Assembly (NCBI RefSeq): GCF_018873765.1
Contig: NC_057923.1
Coordinates: 56,910,593-56,974,592, forward strand
DNA from: Telopea speciosissima
Lineage: Eukaryota > Streptophyta > Magnoliopsida > Proteales > Proteaceae
Length of the DNA: 64,000 bases
Reading direction: 5' to 3'
Below the pieces are notes generated by a model. The model was not told the origin of the DNA, did not search any database, and worked only from the letters and a program-made list of their open reading frames with translations. Position numbers and translations under genes: made by a program. Positions 12,116 to 24,900 of the stretch are shown in pieces (within the stretch, counting starts at the first letter, position 1; the number at the start of each line of letters is the position of its first letter).

Positions 12116-13749
12116 AAAGGTGTTAATTGCTTCAATTTCAATTAATCAATTCAGATCAAAATACGAAGGATAAAAATCATAATCGAAGCGTTTATTAAAC
12201 GATTCCAATATCTTAAGTCAAAATCAATTAATAAATAGCTTTGGTTATGCGTTTTTTCGTTAAATGTTTTTATGGGGTTCAGTTTCGTTTTTGTTGTGTG
12301 TTTGAGTTAACAATTTTGGGTCCAATTGAAAACGAACTTATTTTTTAAAACCCAAATAATTAAATTTTGAAGCTGCAAGCCTGCAACACTTGAACCACGA
12401 CATCTAGGCCTAATTTGTGACTTAAGAAATAAAAATAATTTAAATAATGTACATGATGTAAATCATCAACAAAACAGTATAGAGTGTATAAAGAATGTTA
12501 GGAATAACCGGTTTTGTAATCGATTAGTATGTATAATCGGTTCGATAGCATACTAGTTCCAATTGATTTCTATCGGTTCAAAACCGATAGTTTAACCATT
12601 TTTTTTAACTGATTAAAATCAAAATCAAACCATTTAATGAAGAGTTTCACTTATTAAAACCAAAGCCAAAGCCATTTAATAAATATTATTTTTTGGTAGA
12701 ATTTAATAAGGGGAATTATTATCGTAACAAGGGTCTGTTATTTATCCAAACATAACAAGACATCGATTACCCTTTAAAAAATTCTGTTAAGGATATGATT
12801 GAAAATAAATTTATGAGGATAGTTGAGTAAAATCATATTCCTAGTTGGAAAATTGAAAAAAACCAACAACTTCAACTAATTTTTGTAATAAAGGACTAAA
12901 ACGTAATTGAGCACAATCCATCTTCCCAAAATCATCTACCAACATCTCTCTCGTCTCTCAACCCTGAACCCAATCTCTCTCCCTTATTTTTGACGGAGCT
13001 ATCGATTCCCTCTCTCCCAGACTCTCGTTCCCTCATCCTTCGTTCCCTCCATATTGTGTGACATCCGATGTCAGACTCCAAACTGAGGCAGCAGTGCAGC
13101 ATCGTGCCACGGTCAAGTCATCAAACTCTGAGGTTCCAAAGGAAAGCTTGTAATCAGATTTTCATACCTATATGTCAAGTAATACATACCCACCATTTCA
13201 GAAACAAATCTGAATAAAAATTCAGGCCTAATGAACATTGTAGGTGTGCAAATAGAGCTATCAAACTTGAGGTTTATACTGCTATTGCTCCTATGGTACA
13301 TCATATCAGCTTGGAATTTCATCTATTTCTGAAGCTGAAGTTTTGTTGTTGCTAATGTTGGAAGATTTGATACCGTGTTGATGGCATTTGCTGAGCAAGT
13401 TAGAGAGGATTCTTAGAAGCCGAAGCCATTTCAAGCGCCAGGTTCTCAGAAGCAATTTTTGGGTAAATTGCATCTTCTAATTCTTAGCTGTTTCAGTCCC
13501 CTTGATTGGGTTGTCGAAAAAAATTAGTAGCTTTTATAAGTTGGAGAGGATTGGGTGAAGAGTCAGCTTTAGAAATTGGGGATTGAAATTTTTTTTCTTC
13601 TAAGTCTTGCATGACTCAAATTAGTACCGAGCAAAGACACAACTATCTTGTACTTGAACACAGCCTCCCCAGCTTCCACCATTATCTCTATGTCAGATTT
13701 GTTAGTTTCTTCAACCCCTACATGTCTCCCCCGATCCAAGGACCAAACC
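11880..13749. other. Intergenic DNA without a recognisable gene
   Basis: AT-rich sequence with a 32-base A run at 12082-12113. A pyrimidine-rich stretch at 12950-13050 resembles a plant 5' leader, but no convincing exon follows it. Confidence 0.5.
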
Positions 13750-14075
13750 CTAATTAAAGGTGAAAAGCTGAGATAGAACAACACCGTGGGAGTCCCAGTC
13801 GCATTCTTGGCAGAGCACGAGATTGTCGCAAGAGCAATGCACAGATGCTGGTTCGGAACTGCATTCTTGGCAGAACACGAGATTGTCGCAAGTGCGACGC
13901 ACAGATGCTGGTTCGGAACTGCAATTGTCACAAATTTGAGAACAAAGGTGCTTAGGAGATGGCATTAACTGAGTGGACTTGCTTGTCGCAAAAGAAACAT
14001 AATTTATCTATATCAGCTCCCAGTACAAAGACCACAATCTCTTCGCAACATAAATTGCATGGAATCCTTTTGGCA
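13750..14075 (-). pseudogene. CONSTANS-like (BBX) double B-box zinc-finger pseudogene
   Basis: Intact relatives are nuclear transcription regulators with two zinc-binding B-boxes and a C-terminal CCT domain. Reading leftward from about 14065, one frame gives CNLCCEEIVVFVLGAD and LCFFCDKQVHSVNAIS, a first B-box of the CONSTANS-like 9-15 type. The frame then breaks. A second frame (13965 to 13750) gives KHLCSQICDNC, SSEPASVRRTCDNLVFCQEC, the same block again, CDWDSHG and a stop. The repeated block is an exact-length 60-bp tandem duplication (13801-13860 and 13861-13920), adding 20 residues inside the second B-box. No CCT domain is seen. The frameshift, internal duplication and early stop mark a dead or fragmentary copy. 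Confidence 0.75.
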
Positions 14076-14079
14076 ATTC

Positions 14080-15547
14080 AAGGAGACCTTGAGCCCTGAT
14101 GGAAACGAGAGGAAGAGAGAGGAAAAGCAGAGAGTATTTGATCGGAGACGGGAAAGGAATTTGGGGAGAAGAATACTCGCAGTTTACTATCAGGGCATAA
14201 ACTAAGGTTATGAAATGACAGATATGCCATTTTACAATGTTTGTCATGAGATTCTAATTAAACAATATGAAATCTCTAGTTTGCCCGGCCTAATTCATCA
14301 TTCAATATTGCATTGTTCATTGCCTATTAGTCTTTTCACTATTTTGTTATTTTTCCAAATGTAACCCACCCTTGTTACATGAATAACAACCCATTTAATA
14401 AATAGTTTCACTTCTTAAAACCAAGACTGGGGTAGGCTTGTATTTAGTATTTACTTGAATTCCAGGATGGGCTGGGTCTGGACAAGTCCAATATAAATTA
14501 ATTTTCCAAGGTCAGACTCTTTGTCATAGCCCATGATGGCCCAGACCCAAGTGGGAGGCGCAGCTCGGCCCCTTGACCAGAAGAATTGACTCAGAACCCA
14601 GAGACTTACCACTAGTAAGGGTGTTAATCGGTTCGGTTTTGGTCATTCGGTTTAGTTTTGGTTTGGTTTCATGAAGTGATAGTGTGATCTAAATCCGAAC
14701 CAAGAATTGCCTCGGCTCTAGAATTAAATCCAAATCCGAACCTACTTGGTTCGGTTCGATTACAGTTCCGATTCGGTTATACAATACGGTTCCAATTTGG
14801 GTCTTCGTATGATTTTAATTCGGTCATACAACTCGGTTCCTATTTGGTTTGCAAAACGATTCTATTATTTGGCTTTAAATTCACAACAACATCTGCTACT
14901 AAAACTCTTACAAATGCCCATCGTGTATTTTTGGACCTTACATTTTTAAATGCACAGTTTGAAAATCCATTTAATTACAAAATTATACAATGTTGGAACT
15001 TGGAACTTGGAACTTGGGAGAGACGAAGAGTCGTAGAGAATAGAGATAGTAAAACCTTTTATAAATAATAAATAAATTATAAAAAATTGAAACTTGAAAC
15101 TTTGGAAGGTAAAGAGTTTCCTTCGACAAAGAAATGAAGGAATAAAGCATTAAAGCCTAGAGCCTAAAGGTCAATTGTCAAACGTGAAGTTGTAAAAGCA
15201 AAAAAACTAGGGATTTAAGTTCGATCATTCGGTTAGAACCGATGGTTCTCACATCGAAACCGTATTCGAACCGAATCAAATGTAAATAGTGTTTGGTCGT
15301 TCCAAACCGAATTAATTCGGTCCGGCCCTATTAATTCAGATTGTTTTGGATTCGGTATTCGGTTCCTGACTCACCAGGGCTCCCCTCGCGCGTGGGTGAG
15401 CACAGTTGTTCTTTAATTTAAGAATTTAAAGACGACAAAGTCGTTAGCTTCTCTGAACTTTGAAGACTCTTCTGCTCTGCAAGTGTTAACCTAGGCAGAA
15501 GGAAATCGCAGCACAGTTGATCGAAAAGGTAAAATAATCATCCAAGT
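14080..15547. other. Intergenic DNA and promoter region of the small membrane-protein gene
   Basis: Contains low-complexity sequence built from CGGTTCGGTT-like words (14625-14860 and 15220-15370) and a triple GGAACTT repeat near 14997. The last 150 bases form an A/T-rich then pyrimidine-rich leader to the gene starting at 15548. No other gene is seen. Confidence 0.5.
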
Positions 15548-18500
15548 ATGGCGGAAGACGAACATAAAACAATTACAAGCACAGAAGTGGATACAAACCG
15601 AGGACCTCGCTTTGCATTCCTTTCAAATTTTGGTATAAAATTCCCTCCACCGAAGCAAGAATCCAAAACTGTTACAAAAGAGCTGAGAGCAGACGAAGTG
15701 GAAAGCGAAGCAAAGAAACCAGATGTCGTGAGATTTCCGGATACTCGGAGAGACATCCCTCCCTTGAAATTAGAAGTTGAAGAATCCGAACAGGGAATGG
15801 ACCCTCGAAACATGTGGCAGGTCTGTTATTCTTCTCATATTCTATTGATAATAGTCCTCTGCTTGAATTTTCTATAATTTTCCTATTGTTTTAATGTTTA
15901 GTTGTTTAGGACTGTATTGTTGTTCGATCTTCAATCCGGAGAACTTAATTGAGACACCAAATCCTTCTCTTTGCTAGCATAAGTTTCCTTTTCCTTCAGA
16001 TTCAAGGGTTTTTTGAGTGACTTTACTTTGATACTAGGTGATGGATTCTTTACTTGCCGAGTAATGAGGAAAAGATTATCTTGTGGCTCTGAATTAGTGT
16101 ATCAATATCTGTTATTCTTACTTTTCTTTGGGAAGGTGTTGGTGGTAGTTTGGATTTTATTATTCTGCGTAAGTTTAAATTCACATTATCTATTAGCCCT
16201 TGACAATAAATATAAGTTGAGTCAAATTTAGAAGATGCAATTCTACTACATGAGTGTTGTAATCTATTCCTATCCATGTAGGAATCAATTTTGTATTGGC
16301 TGTGTCAATAGTTAATAATCTAGTCTAAATATAAAAAGTGGTGTTTCGGATTTCAAAATCTGGGCCTCTCTTCTCCCAATATAAACATCCCAGCAAGAAA
16401 TGTAGCGCATGGAGTGAAATCTTGAGGAATCACCAATCACATTGATTATGGTTATGAGGCTTTCCAATGAAGGTTGGGGCATCTGTTGGTAGAACACTGG
16501 CCCTGATATATAGAATATTATTTTACTTGTTTGTGGAGCAGCTGTTTCCATGGCCAGTTCATTGATGCAATGTAAAGCTCAAGTTTCTCTCACTTCCCCT
16601 AGAAACTTTCTCATAGTTGTCAAGGCGCCTAGGTGACCCAAGGTGTTGGAGGACTGCCTAAGCGCTTAGGCGACAAGGCGCCCTGGTATTTTTTTCAATC
16701 ATTTTATGTATCCATTTTCAGCAAGTATGACTAATTTAACAGGCCATTAAAGCTAGTAAGCTGCACATTCATGAATAAATTAACAGCCCATTACAACAAT
16801 AACAAACTGAGTCAATATATTTCTCTGGTTGTTAACCTTGATTGGCACTTGTTTTAGCTTGATATTAAAAAAATGCTTTTTTATATGGTGATTTACATGA
16901 AGAGGTTTATATGGAGCAACCTCAAGGGTATGTTGCTTAGGGGGAGAATGCACAGAAAGTATGCAAGCTTCATAAGATGATTTATGGCTTGAAGTAGTCA
17001 CCGAGAGATTGGTCTGATAAGTTCAATAAAATTGTTACTGGTTATGGGTTTTTAGAGTGCTACTCGAATCATTTTGTATTTGTTCATCTCCAGGACTCTA
17101 GGTGATAGTATTGGTTGTCTATGTTGATGACATTATTATTCTTTGGCACCGATTTGTCTAGAATTGATGGTGTTAAGGACTACTTACAACAACATTTTCA
17201 GATGAAAGATTTGGGTGCTCCCCAGAATTTGTTGGGGATTATGTCCGCAACAAGAAAGGGGATAGTTTGTCTCAGAGGAAATTTGTTCTTGATATTTTGT
17301 TTGAGACTGATATGTTGGGTTCTAAGCCTGTTGATACTCCTATTGATCCCCATAAAAAACTTAGTGTCTTTGAAGACAAGGATTGTGTAGATAATCATCT
17401 TTTAAAAGACTGGTTGAAAAACTTATTTACCTCACTGTCTTTTGATGTTGGTGTTGTTAGCTAGTTTATGGAAAACCCTAAACAAGCTCATTGGGAGGCG
17501 GCGTGCCATATTTTGAGGTATTTCAAGGGTGCTTTAGAAAAATGTCTTATTTATAGACCTCATAATAATGTTGACATTGTTGGTATTTTGATGCTGATTG
17601 GGTTGGTGGTGAAAGGGATGGACGGTCAACCACTGGTTCTTGTACATTTGTTGGTGGCAATCTTGTTACTTTGAGGAGTAAGCATGGTTCGAGAACTCGC
17701 GAGATCTCGCCGAGATCTCACCGAGTTTCTCGGTATTTAAAAAAACCGAGTCGAAACCACCCACGCATTATATTTTTACAATTTCTCGCCGAGATCTCGG
17801 TATCGGTTCGAACCATGGTTTTGACCCATATTTTTAACATTATATTTTTACAATTTCTCGCCGAGATCTCGGTATCGATTTTGGATATGGTTTTGACCCA
17901 TATTTTTAACCCATTTTAGACCCATGTACCCCATTTAAAAGAACCTAACATGGACAGATCAATATGGGGAAGAATTCATTACTCGATCACATTTTATGTA
18001 ACAAATTCAGAGAACATTGATGTAATGTACTTTTTATTTGAATGTTTTGATTGATATGTACTAAATTGAATGTTTTGATTGCTAATTTGCTCTGTATTAC
18101 TAAATTATGTGTAGAGTAGATTGTTTTAGTACGACTCGTCGCCTACCAACCTATGGTCCAAAGTGAAACTCATATTTGGACTTGTTTTTTGGAAAATCTG
18201 GGCATGCCATTATGTTTAAATGGCCTGAAATAGGCTGAAAACCAAGTTTCAGACCCAAAATATGTGTAAAACCCACCGAGTGGGGGTCCAAGGAAAAAAA
18301 AAAAAATTTGTAGTAACTCATCTCGGCGAGATCTCGACTCGTCTCGGTTTTTGGCTGGGCCGAGATGCCTCTGAGACCCGAGTTTTCGAACCTTGGGAGT
18401 AAGAAATGAACTACAATGGCTAAGTTGAATGTTGAAGTTGAGTATAGAGCTATGTCTTATATTGTAAATGAATTGATGTGGTTAAGATCTCTGCTTGAAG

Positions 18501-18936
18501 AGCGTGGTTTTGTTGTTAATAAGCCTATCAATATGCTGCCATTTACATTGCTGGCAATCCTGTCTTTCATGAACAAACTAAGCATATTGAAGTTGATTGT
18601 CATTTTATGAGAGATGTTGTGCTGCAAAAGTTGATCTCCATTCTGCTTGTCAGTTTAGCTAATCAACTTGGTGATTTATTTACAAAGGCATTTTTTCGAG
18701 GTGTGTTTGTTCAAGGTTGGTCCAAGCTGGGCATGGGGGATACTTATGCTCCAACTTGAGGGGGAGTGTTAGTTAGGGGTAGTTATGGTATTCTCATCCT
18801 TTACTGTTAGTTTTAGTTTCTTTGTTATGTGCATTCCAGAATGTTCTTCTCTTTATTATAAGTAAAGATGGCTGTAGTCACTCTGACTCAAGCCAGAGCG
18901 AAAAATATTTCGGGAATATGGGAATTAAAAATTTTT

Positions 18937-18974
<38 letters not shown>

Positions 18975-21900
18975 CTCTTTCTCTCTTCTCCTTCGCAATT
19001 CTGACCTAAGGCCAGCCACCACCTCCAACCTCCTCTACCTTCCGCCAGCCCTCCTCTCCCTTCCGCCAACCCCCGTAGGGTCTCTCGACCTCTTCCACCA
19101 CCACCACTGATCCTACTCAATCGGCACCTGTTCTTACTCCAAGTCTTGCTCCTAGTCAGATTTCTGGTAAGCCTTCTCTTAATCCCAGTCTTGATTTACC
19201 CATTGCTGTTCGAAAATCAAAGAGGAGTTGTACATTGCACCCTATTTCTAACTTTGTGTCATACAACTCTCTAACTCCAGCTTTCCATGCCTTCGTATCT
19301 TCTTTATCCTCTATTTCCATCCCTAACAATTGGCACGAGGCAATAGCCGAACAGAAATGGAAGGATGCGATGAATGAAGAAATGCATGCCCTTAAAAAAA
19401 ACCAGACCTGGGATTTGGTGAGTCCTCCACTAGGAAAAAGACCCGTTGGTTGTAAATGGGTCTTTGCTATGAAGCACAAGGCTGATGGCTCAGTAGAAAG
19501 GTACAAAGCAAGACTTGTTGCCAAAGGGTTTACTCAAACCCAAGAAATTGACTATCAAGAGACCTTTGCTCCTGTAGTAAAGATGAATACTGTACGGGTC
19601 ATTATCTCTTGTGCTGTGAATCAAGGATGGGAACTCCAACAACTTGATGTGAAGAATGCCTTCTTGCATGGAGATTTGGAAGAAGATGTTTACATAGAGA
19701 TACCTCCTGATTTTACTTCTTCAGAAACTTAGGGAAATGTATGTAAGCTGAAAAAGACCCTATATGGTCTGAAACAGTCACCAAGGGCATGGTTTGGCCA
19801 GTTCCATAAGGCTATGATTGCTTATGGGTATATAAGCAGAGCAATGCTGATCACACATTGTTTGTTAAGAAGATAGGACAGCAAGTGACAGTGTTGATTG
19901 TCTATGTTGATGACATAGTGATCACAGACAGTGATGCACAGGAAATCAAGAAGTTGAACACTTATTTGGGCACCGAATTTGAAGTCAAAGACTTGGGTAG
20001 ATTAAGGTACTTCCTAGGGATTGAGGTTGCCTATTCAGCTAAGGGCATATCTCTCTCTCAAAGATAATATACCTTGGATTTATTGAAAGAAACAGGGATG
20101 CTTGGGTGTAAACCAGCAGATACCCCTCTGGAGCCCAACACACATTTGAAGAGTAAGGAAGGTGACCGGTGGACAAAGGCCGTTATCAGAGGTTAGTTGG
20201 TCGATTGATCTACCTCTCACATACCCGGCCAGATATCACATTTGTTGTAAGCCTTGTCAGCCAATACATGCATGATCCTCACTCTTCTCACTTGGAAGCA
20301 GCCTACAGAATTCTTCGTTACCTCAAGTCATCTCCGAGGAAAGGAGACTTGTTCTCTCGATATAGCCATCTCCAAATAGAAGCATACACTAATGCAGATG
20401 GGGCTGGCAGTCCTGATCATAGGAAGTCCACATCTGGGTATTGCAGATTTGTTGGAGGAAACCTAACTACTTGGAGAAGCAAAAAGCAAGCTGTTGTGGC
20501 TCGATCTAGTGCTGAAGCTTTGTTCCGAGCTATGGCGCAGGGTATTTGTGAGCTTCTTTGGCTCAAGGGGCTTCTTCAAGATTTGGGGATGAATGCTGAT
20601 CTTCCTATGCGGCTTTACTGTGACAGCAAGTCCGCAATCAGCATTGCTCACAACCCGGTTCAACATGATCGTACCAAACATGTTGAGATTGACCGACACT
20701 TCATCAAAGAGAAACTAGAACAAGGAATAATTTGTATCCCATTTATTCAGTCTAGTGAGCAACTGGCTGATGTTCTTACCAAAGGAATCGGTACTAAGTT
20801 ATTTTTTCCTATAATTAGCAAGTTGGGCCTGTTTGATATGTATGCACCAACTTGAGGGGGAGTGTTGTAATATGGGTTCAGGGGTAGAATAGTCATCAGG
20901 GTATTTCTGTCCTTGTATTCATTCCAAAATGTTCTTCTCTTTATTATAAATAAAGATGGCTGTAGTCACTCTGACTCAAGCCAGTATTCACGGAATTCCA
21001 TAGTAATATTGTAAACACCTTTATATTTTAATATAAATATTTGTTGGCCAGCGGTTAGGATATTATTCTGAACCCTAATCGGCCGGTTCTTTCTCTTCTC
21101 TTCTTCTCCTTCATCATCTTCCTTCTTCATTCTTCACGCAGGTGCTGATCAGTTCTGTTTTGATGCTGTAACAATATACAACATTACAACCTACAATCTA
21201 TACTGGGAGATTTCAATATTTATACATAAAAAGAGCGTCTCAGTGCGCTAGGCTCCCGCTACTGCAGGATCTGGGAGGGGCAAATGTACGCAGCCTTACC
21301 CCCTGCTTCACAGGAGATGCTGCATCAGAGGCTGTTTCAATCTTTATATATCTTTAAAAAAAATTATGCATCGAAATCTCTCTCTTTTCCTCAACTGTTC
21401 TGATGCAGCTGCATTAGCTATGGGGCTGGACAAGTATGAGTCACATTGAAAGCCCATATCAAAATCTCTTCCTCAACTGTTCTGATGCAGCAGCATTAGA
21501 GATGCGGTCACATTGGAAGCCCAAGGAGAGGTCTACTCTATGGTTCTACCAAGTTTCATTTTAAAATTCATTCCCTAACCTGCTCCCATTTTGTCTCCAT
21601 TTTTATCCTTAGCCCATTCCCTTTGACCTGAAACATTACCTTATTTCGCATATTCTTACTTTACAAAATCGCAATACAGTTGCCCAGCCCAAGGAGATGT
21701 TTACTCTATGGTTCTACCTGTAGTCTTATTGCCCAGAATCATAAGAGTTTGTCATCATTAATCATCACCTAGCCTTTGGGGAATATCCAATCCTACTTCA
21801 CTTGCATGTTCCTTTCCTTTTTAAATATTTTATCTTTCCAAGTTGGCAACTCATTAATCTCAACTGTTTCAAGCTATACTCATTCAATGGAGATGTTGAT

Positions 21901-24900
21901 TGTTGAAAATCTGATGTTCTGAGCAATAAAAAAATTTGCCCACTACTTTAATTTTCTATGCTGCTGTCGTTGTACTTGAGAAGCTCATTGCTATTTCATC
22001 AATTGCACTCTAATTTATGAGAGCCATCTCCTGAATCTCTCCCTCATAGACGATCCAACCGAGATTGTTGATTTTTATGCGGTCATTCTCGACCATTAAA
22101 CTCATATTGGCTACTAATTTCGACAGTACATCTTAATTCCGTCATTTTCCTATACACCTCTGGATTCTCAAATTCTGGTTTTGCATTTATATCTCTCTAT
22201 TCTTCCCCACTAGTTGTTAATCCTGTACAAGTCCTACTTTATGAGAGGGATGGGTGGATCCAATCTGTTCTACATGTGGATTGAGTGGGTGCAACAATGA
22301 TGCGATAAATGACTTGCGTGCAAAACACGTACAAGTAAAACATCCTGATGATTAACAGATGAAGAACAACTTCTAATAAGTTATCTCGATTATATATAAA
22401 ACCAGGAGCTATGTTTTGATTTTACATCTGCTGGAAAGAATCCTGATTTTATAAATATTCCTGCCAGTTTTTTTAACCCTAAAAATGTATTGAGTGAGTG
22501 CTTTATTGGTGCTTATAATCAATATATTCTACCAGTTTAGATGTTTGTCTCTAACTTTACATGCATGAAAGTGGGGAAATTGCTTATGATTTGACTTGTA
22601 TTGAATGGATGAAGAAGCCTGGGGGCAGAGCCAGGATTTATATCTGCAGAAAGGGTGGGTGGGGGGTTTTAGGTTCGAAACTCTATTACCTCTATGAGGA
22701 TGGGGTTTGATTGGACCAAGAGGAAATGCTACTTGGCTTGGCTGGATGGATGGGGTGTATATGACATTAGTTGCTCAGGTGGGGCCCTGACATATAATTA
22801 AGTAGGTGTTTTTTTAATGGAAACTTTTATTACAACAACAACAACAACTCAGCCTTATCCCAACTAAATGGGGTCGGCTACATGGATCCTTTCAAAAACA
22901 AAGTAAGAGGAATGAAGAAATGCAGGTTAAAAATGAAGAAATGGGATAAGAAAAGTAAGTAATGGAAAATGAAAGAGGAAAGAGGAAAGAGGATAGCCCA
23001 GGGAATCAGGAAAATGTCAGCTACATGGTGTCGATAACATGGATCCTTGCCCTCCAAAAGGCTCTATCTGAGGTCATACTTGGCACAAGACCCAGACTAA
23101 GCATGCCATTCTTCACAACCTCACCTATGGTCATTTTGGGCCTGCCCCTAGTTCTTTTAGCTCCTTCAATCGGCATCAGATCACTTCTCCTTACTGGGGC
23201 GTCCCCAGGCTTCCATTGCACTCGGCCAAACCACCTCAAACGACATTCTTGGAGGTTGTCGCTGATCGGGGCAACTCCCACATCAACTCTAATACTTTCG
23301 TTCCTTACTTTATCCTTCCTAGTTTTGCCGCACATCCATCTTAACATCCTCATCTCTACAACACATAGCTTCACTATATGGCACTTCTTAACTGCCCAAC
23401 ATTCCACCCCATACATCATAGCAGGTTGGTCAACAGTCCTGTAGAACTTTCCTTTATGCTTTAAAGGAATGCGTCGGTCACATAGTACTCCAGTCACACC
23501 TCTCCACTTCATCCATCCCACTTTAATTCTTTGCGAAACATCATCATCTATGACACCTTCTTTGTGTATGATAAACCTCAGATATCTGAAATAGTCACTT
23601 GGCGGTATCTCTCTCTCCTCAATTTTCATGACTTCATCAACCATCGTAGTGTGATTAAAGTTACACATTATATACGCCATCTTTGATCTACTAATCTTAA
23701 AGCCCCTTGTTTCCAAGGATGATCTCCACAACTTTAACTTAGCGTTAATCCCTGCTTTTGTCTCATCCATCAAAACAATATCATCGGCGAAGAGCATACA
23801 CCACGGTATATCAGCTTGGATGTTCTTGGTTAATTCATCCATGTTAAGTGCAAACAAATAAGGGCTAAGGGCTGATCCTTGATGTAACCCAACCGTAATT
23901 GGGAACCTTGCCTCAGCCTCCCACAGATCTCACACTAGTCACCACACCCTCATACATATCTTTAATTACTTCTATATACTTACTCGACACCCCTCTCTTC
24001 GCTAGAACATGTCGGATTTAATGGAAACTTTTATTGCATGTGATAAATAGGAAATGCAGAAATAATGGACCACCCCACCCTAATATAAGTATGTAGGTGT
24101 TGTCCTCTACTTATGCAATGTTCTAGTTTATACGAACTTCACCAGAGCGAATTTTTCTGATTATTGACATAAATTGGGCAATTGAAAACAAGGGAAGAAT
24201 TAAATGCATGTTTGACCTTATGACTGATGTAGGATCAATATTTTGACAAATAGAAAGGATCCTTTATTGTCTTTATTTTTCCAATGGCCTGCAAGTGGTT
24301 TAAGTCAGGTTGCTCATCCTATTAAACTTAGTAAGATTACCATCATGAGAAACATTCTTTTAATAAACCTAAACGAATTTAGATACACAGTGATGCACAG
24401 ATTGTAGACGAAGAAAATGGTCTGGTTCATTTTTAGAACCAAATTTAGACCCAAGCCAGGCCATGCAATTGGGATGCTTTGTAATTTGACTATCTTTTAT
24501 ATGGGCATTTTATATAGAGTTAGTTACATAGGGATTTGCTTAGTATTAGTTTCCTAGTTTGTTTAGTTTACTTATTGGATGTGATTTCTTTTATTATAAA
24601 TATGCTTGTAAGTTGTAATACGATGGAGATGAGAAGAATGAAGAGAATTTGAGTTTTTTATTTATTTTTGCTTTTTTTATAGTATCCTGTGTGGCCTTTT
24701 GAGGCAGCCGGTTGGTTGTGGACCGTTCTTCTGCCCTCCCCTCTCTCTCTCTCGCATCTCTTCTCCCTTTCTTCAGGTACAACCTTCCCCCTTTTTCTTC
24801 TTTCTTTCTCCTCTACTTCTTCCTGGTTATTCTTCCATATTAGGTTAAATTTCCCTTATGCCTTCTGTTATTGTCTTCTTTATCCCTTCCCTCCTTTACC

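Noticed and set aside
13569..13931. 120-codon open frame with repeated NQHLC and ISCSAKNA motifs
   Set aside because: It is a shifted frame of the B-box duplication; the zinc-finger frame is 13965-13750.
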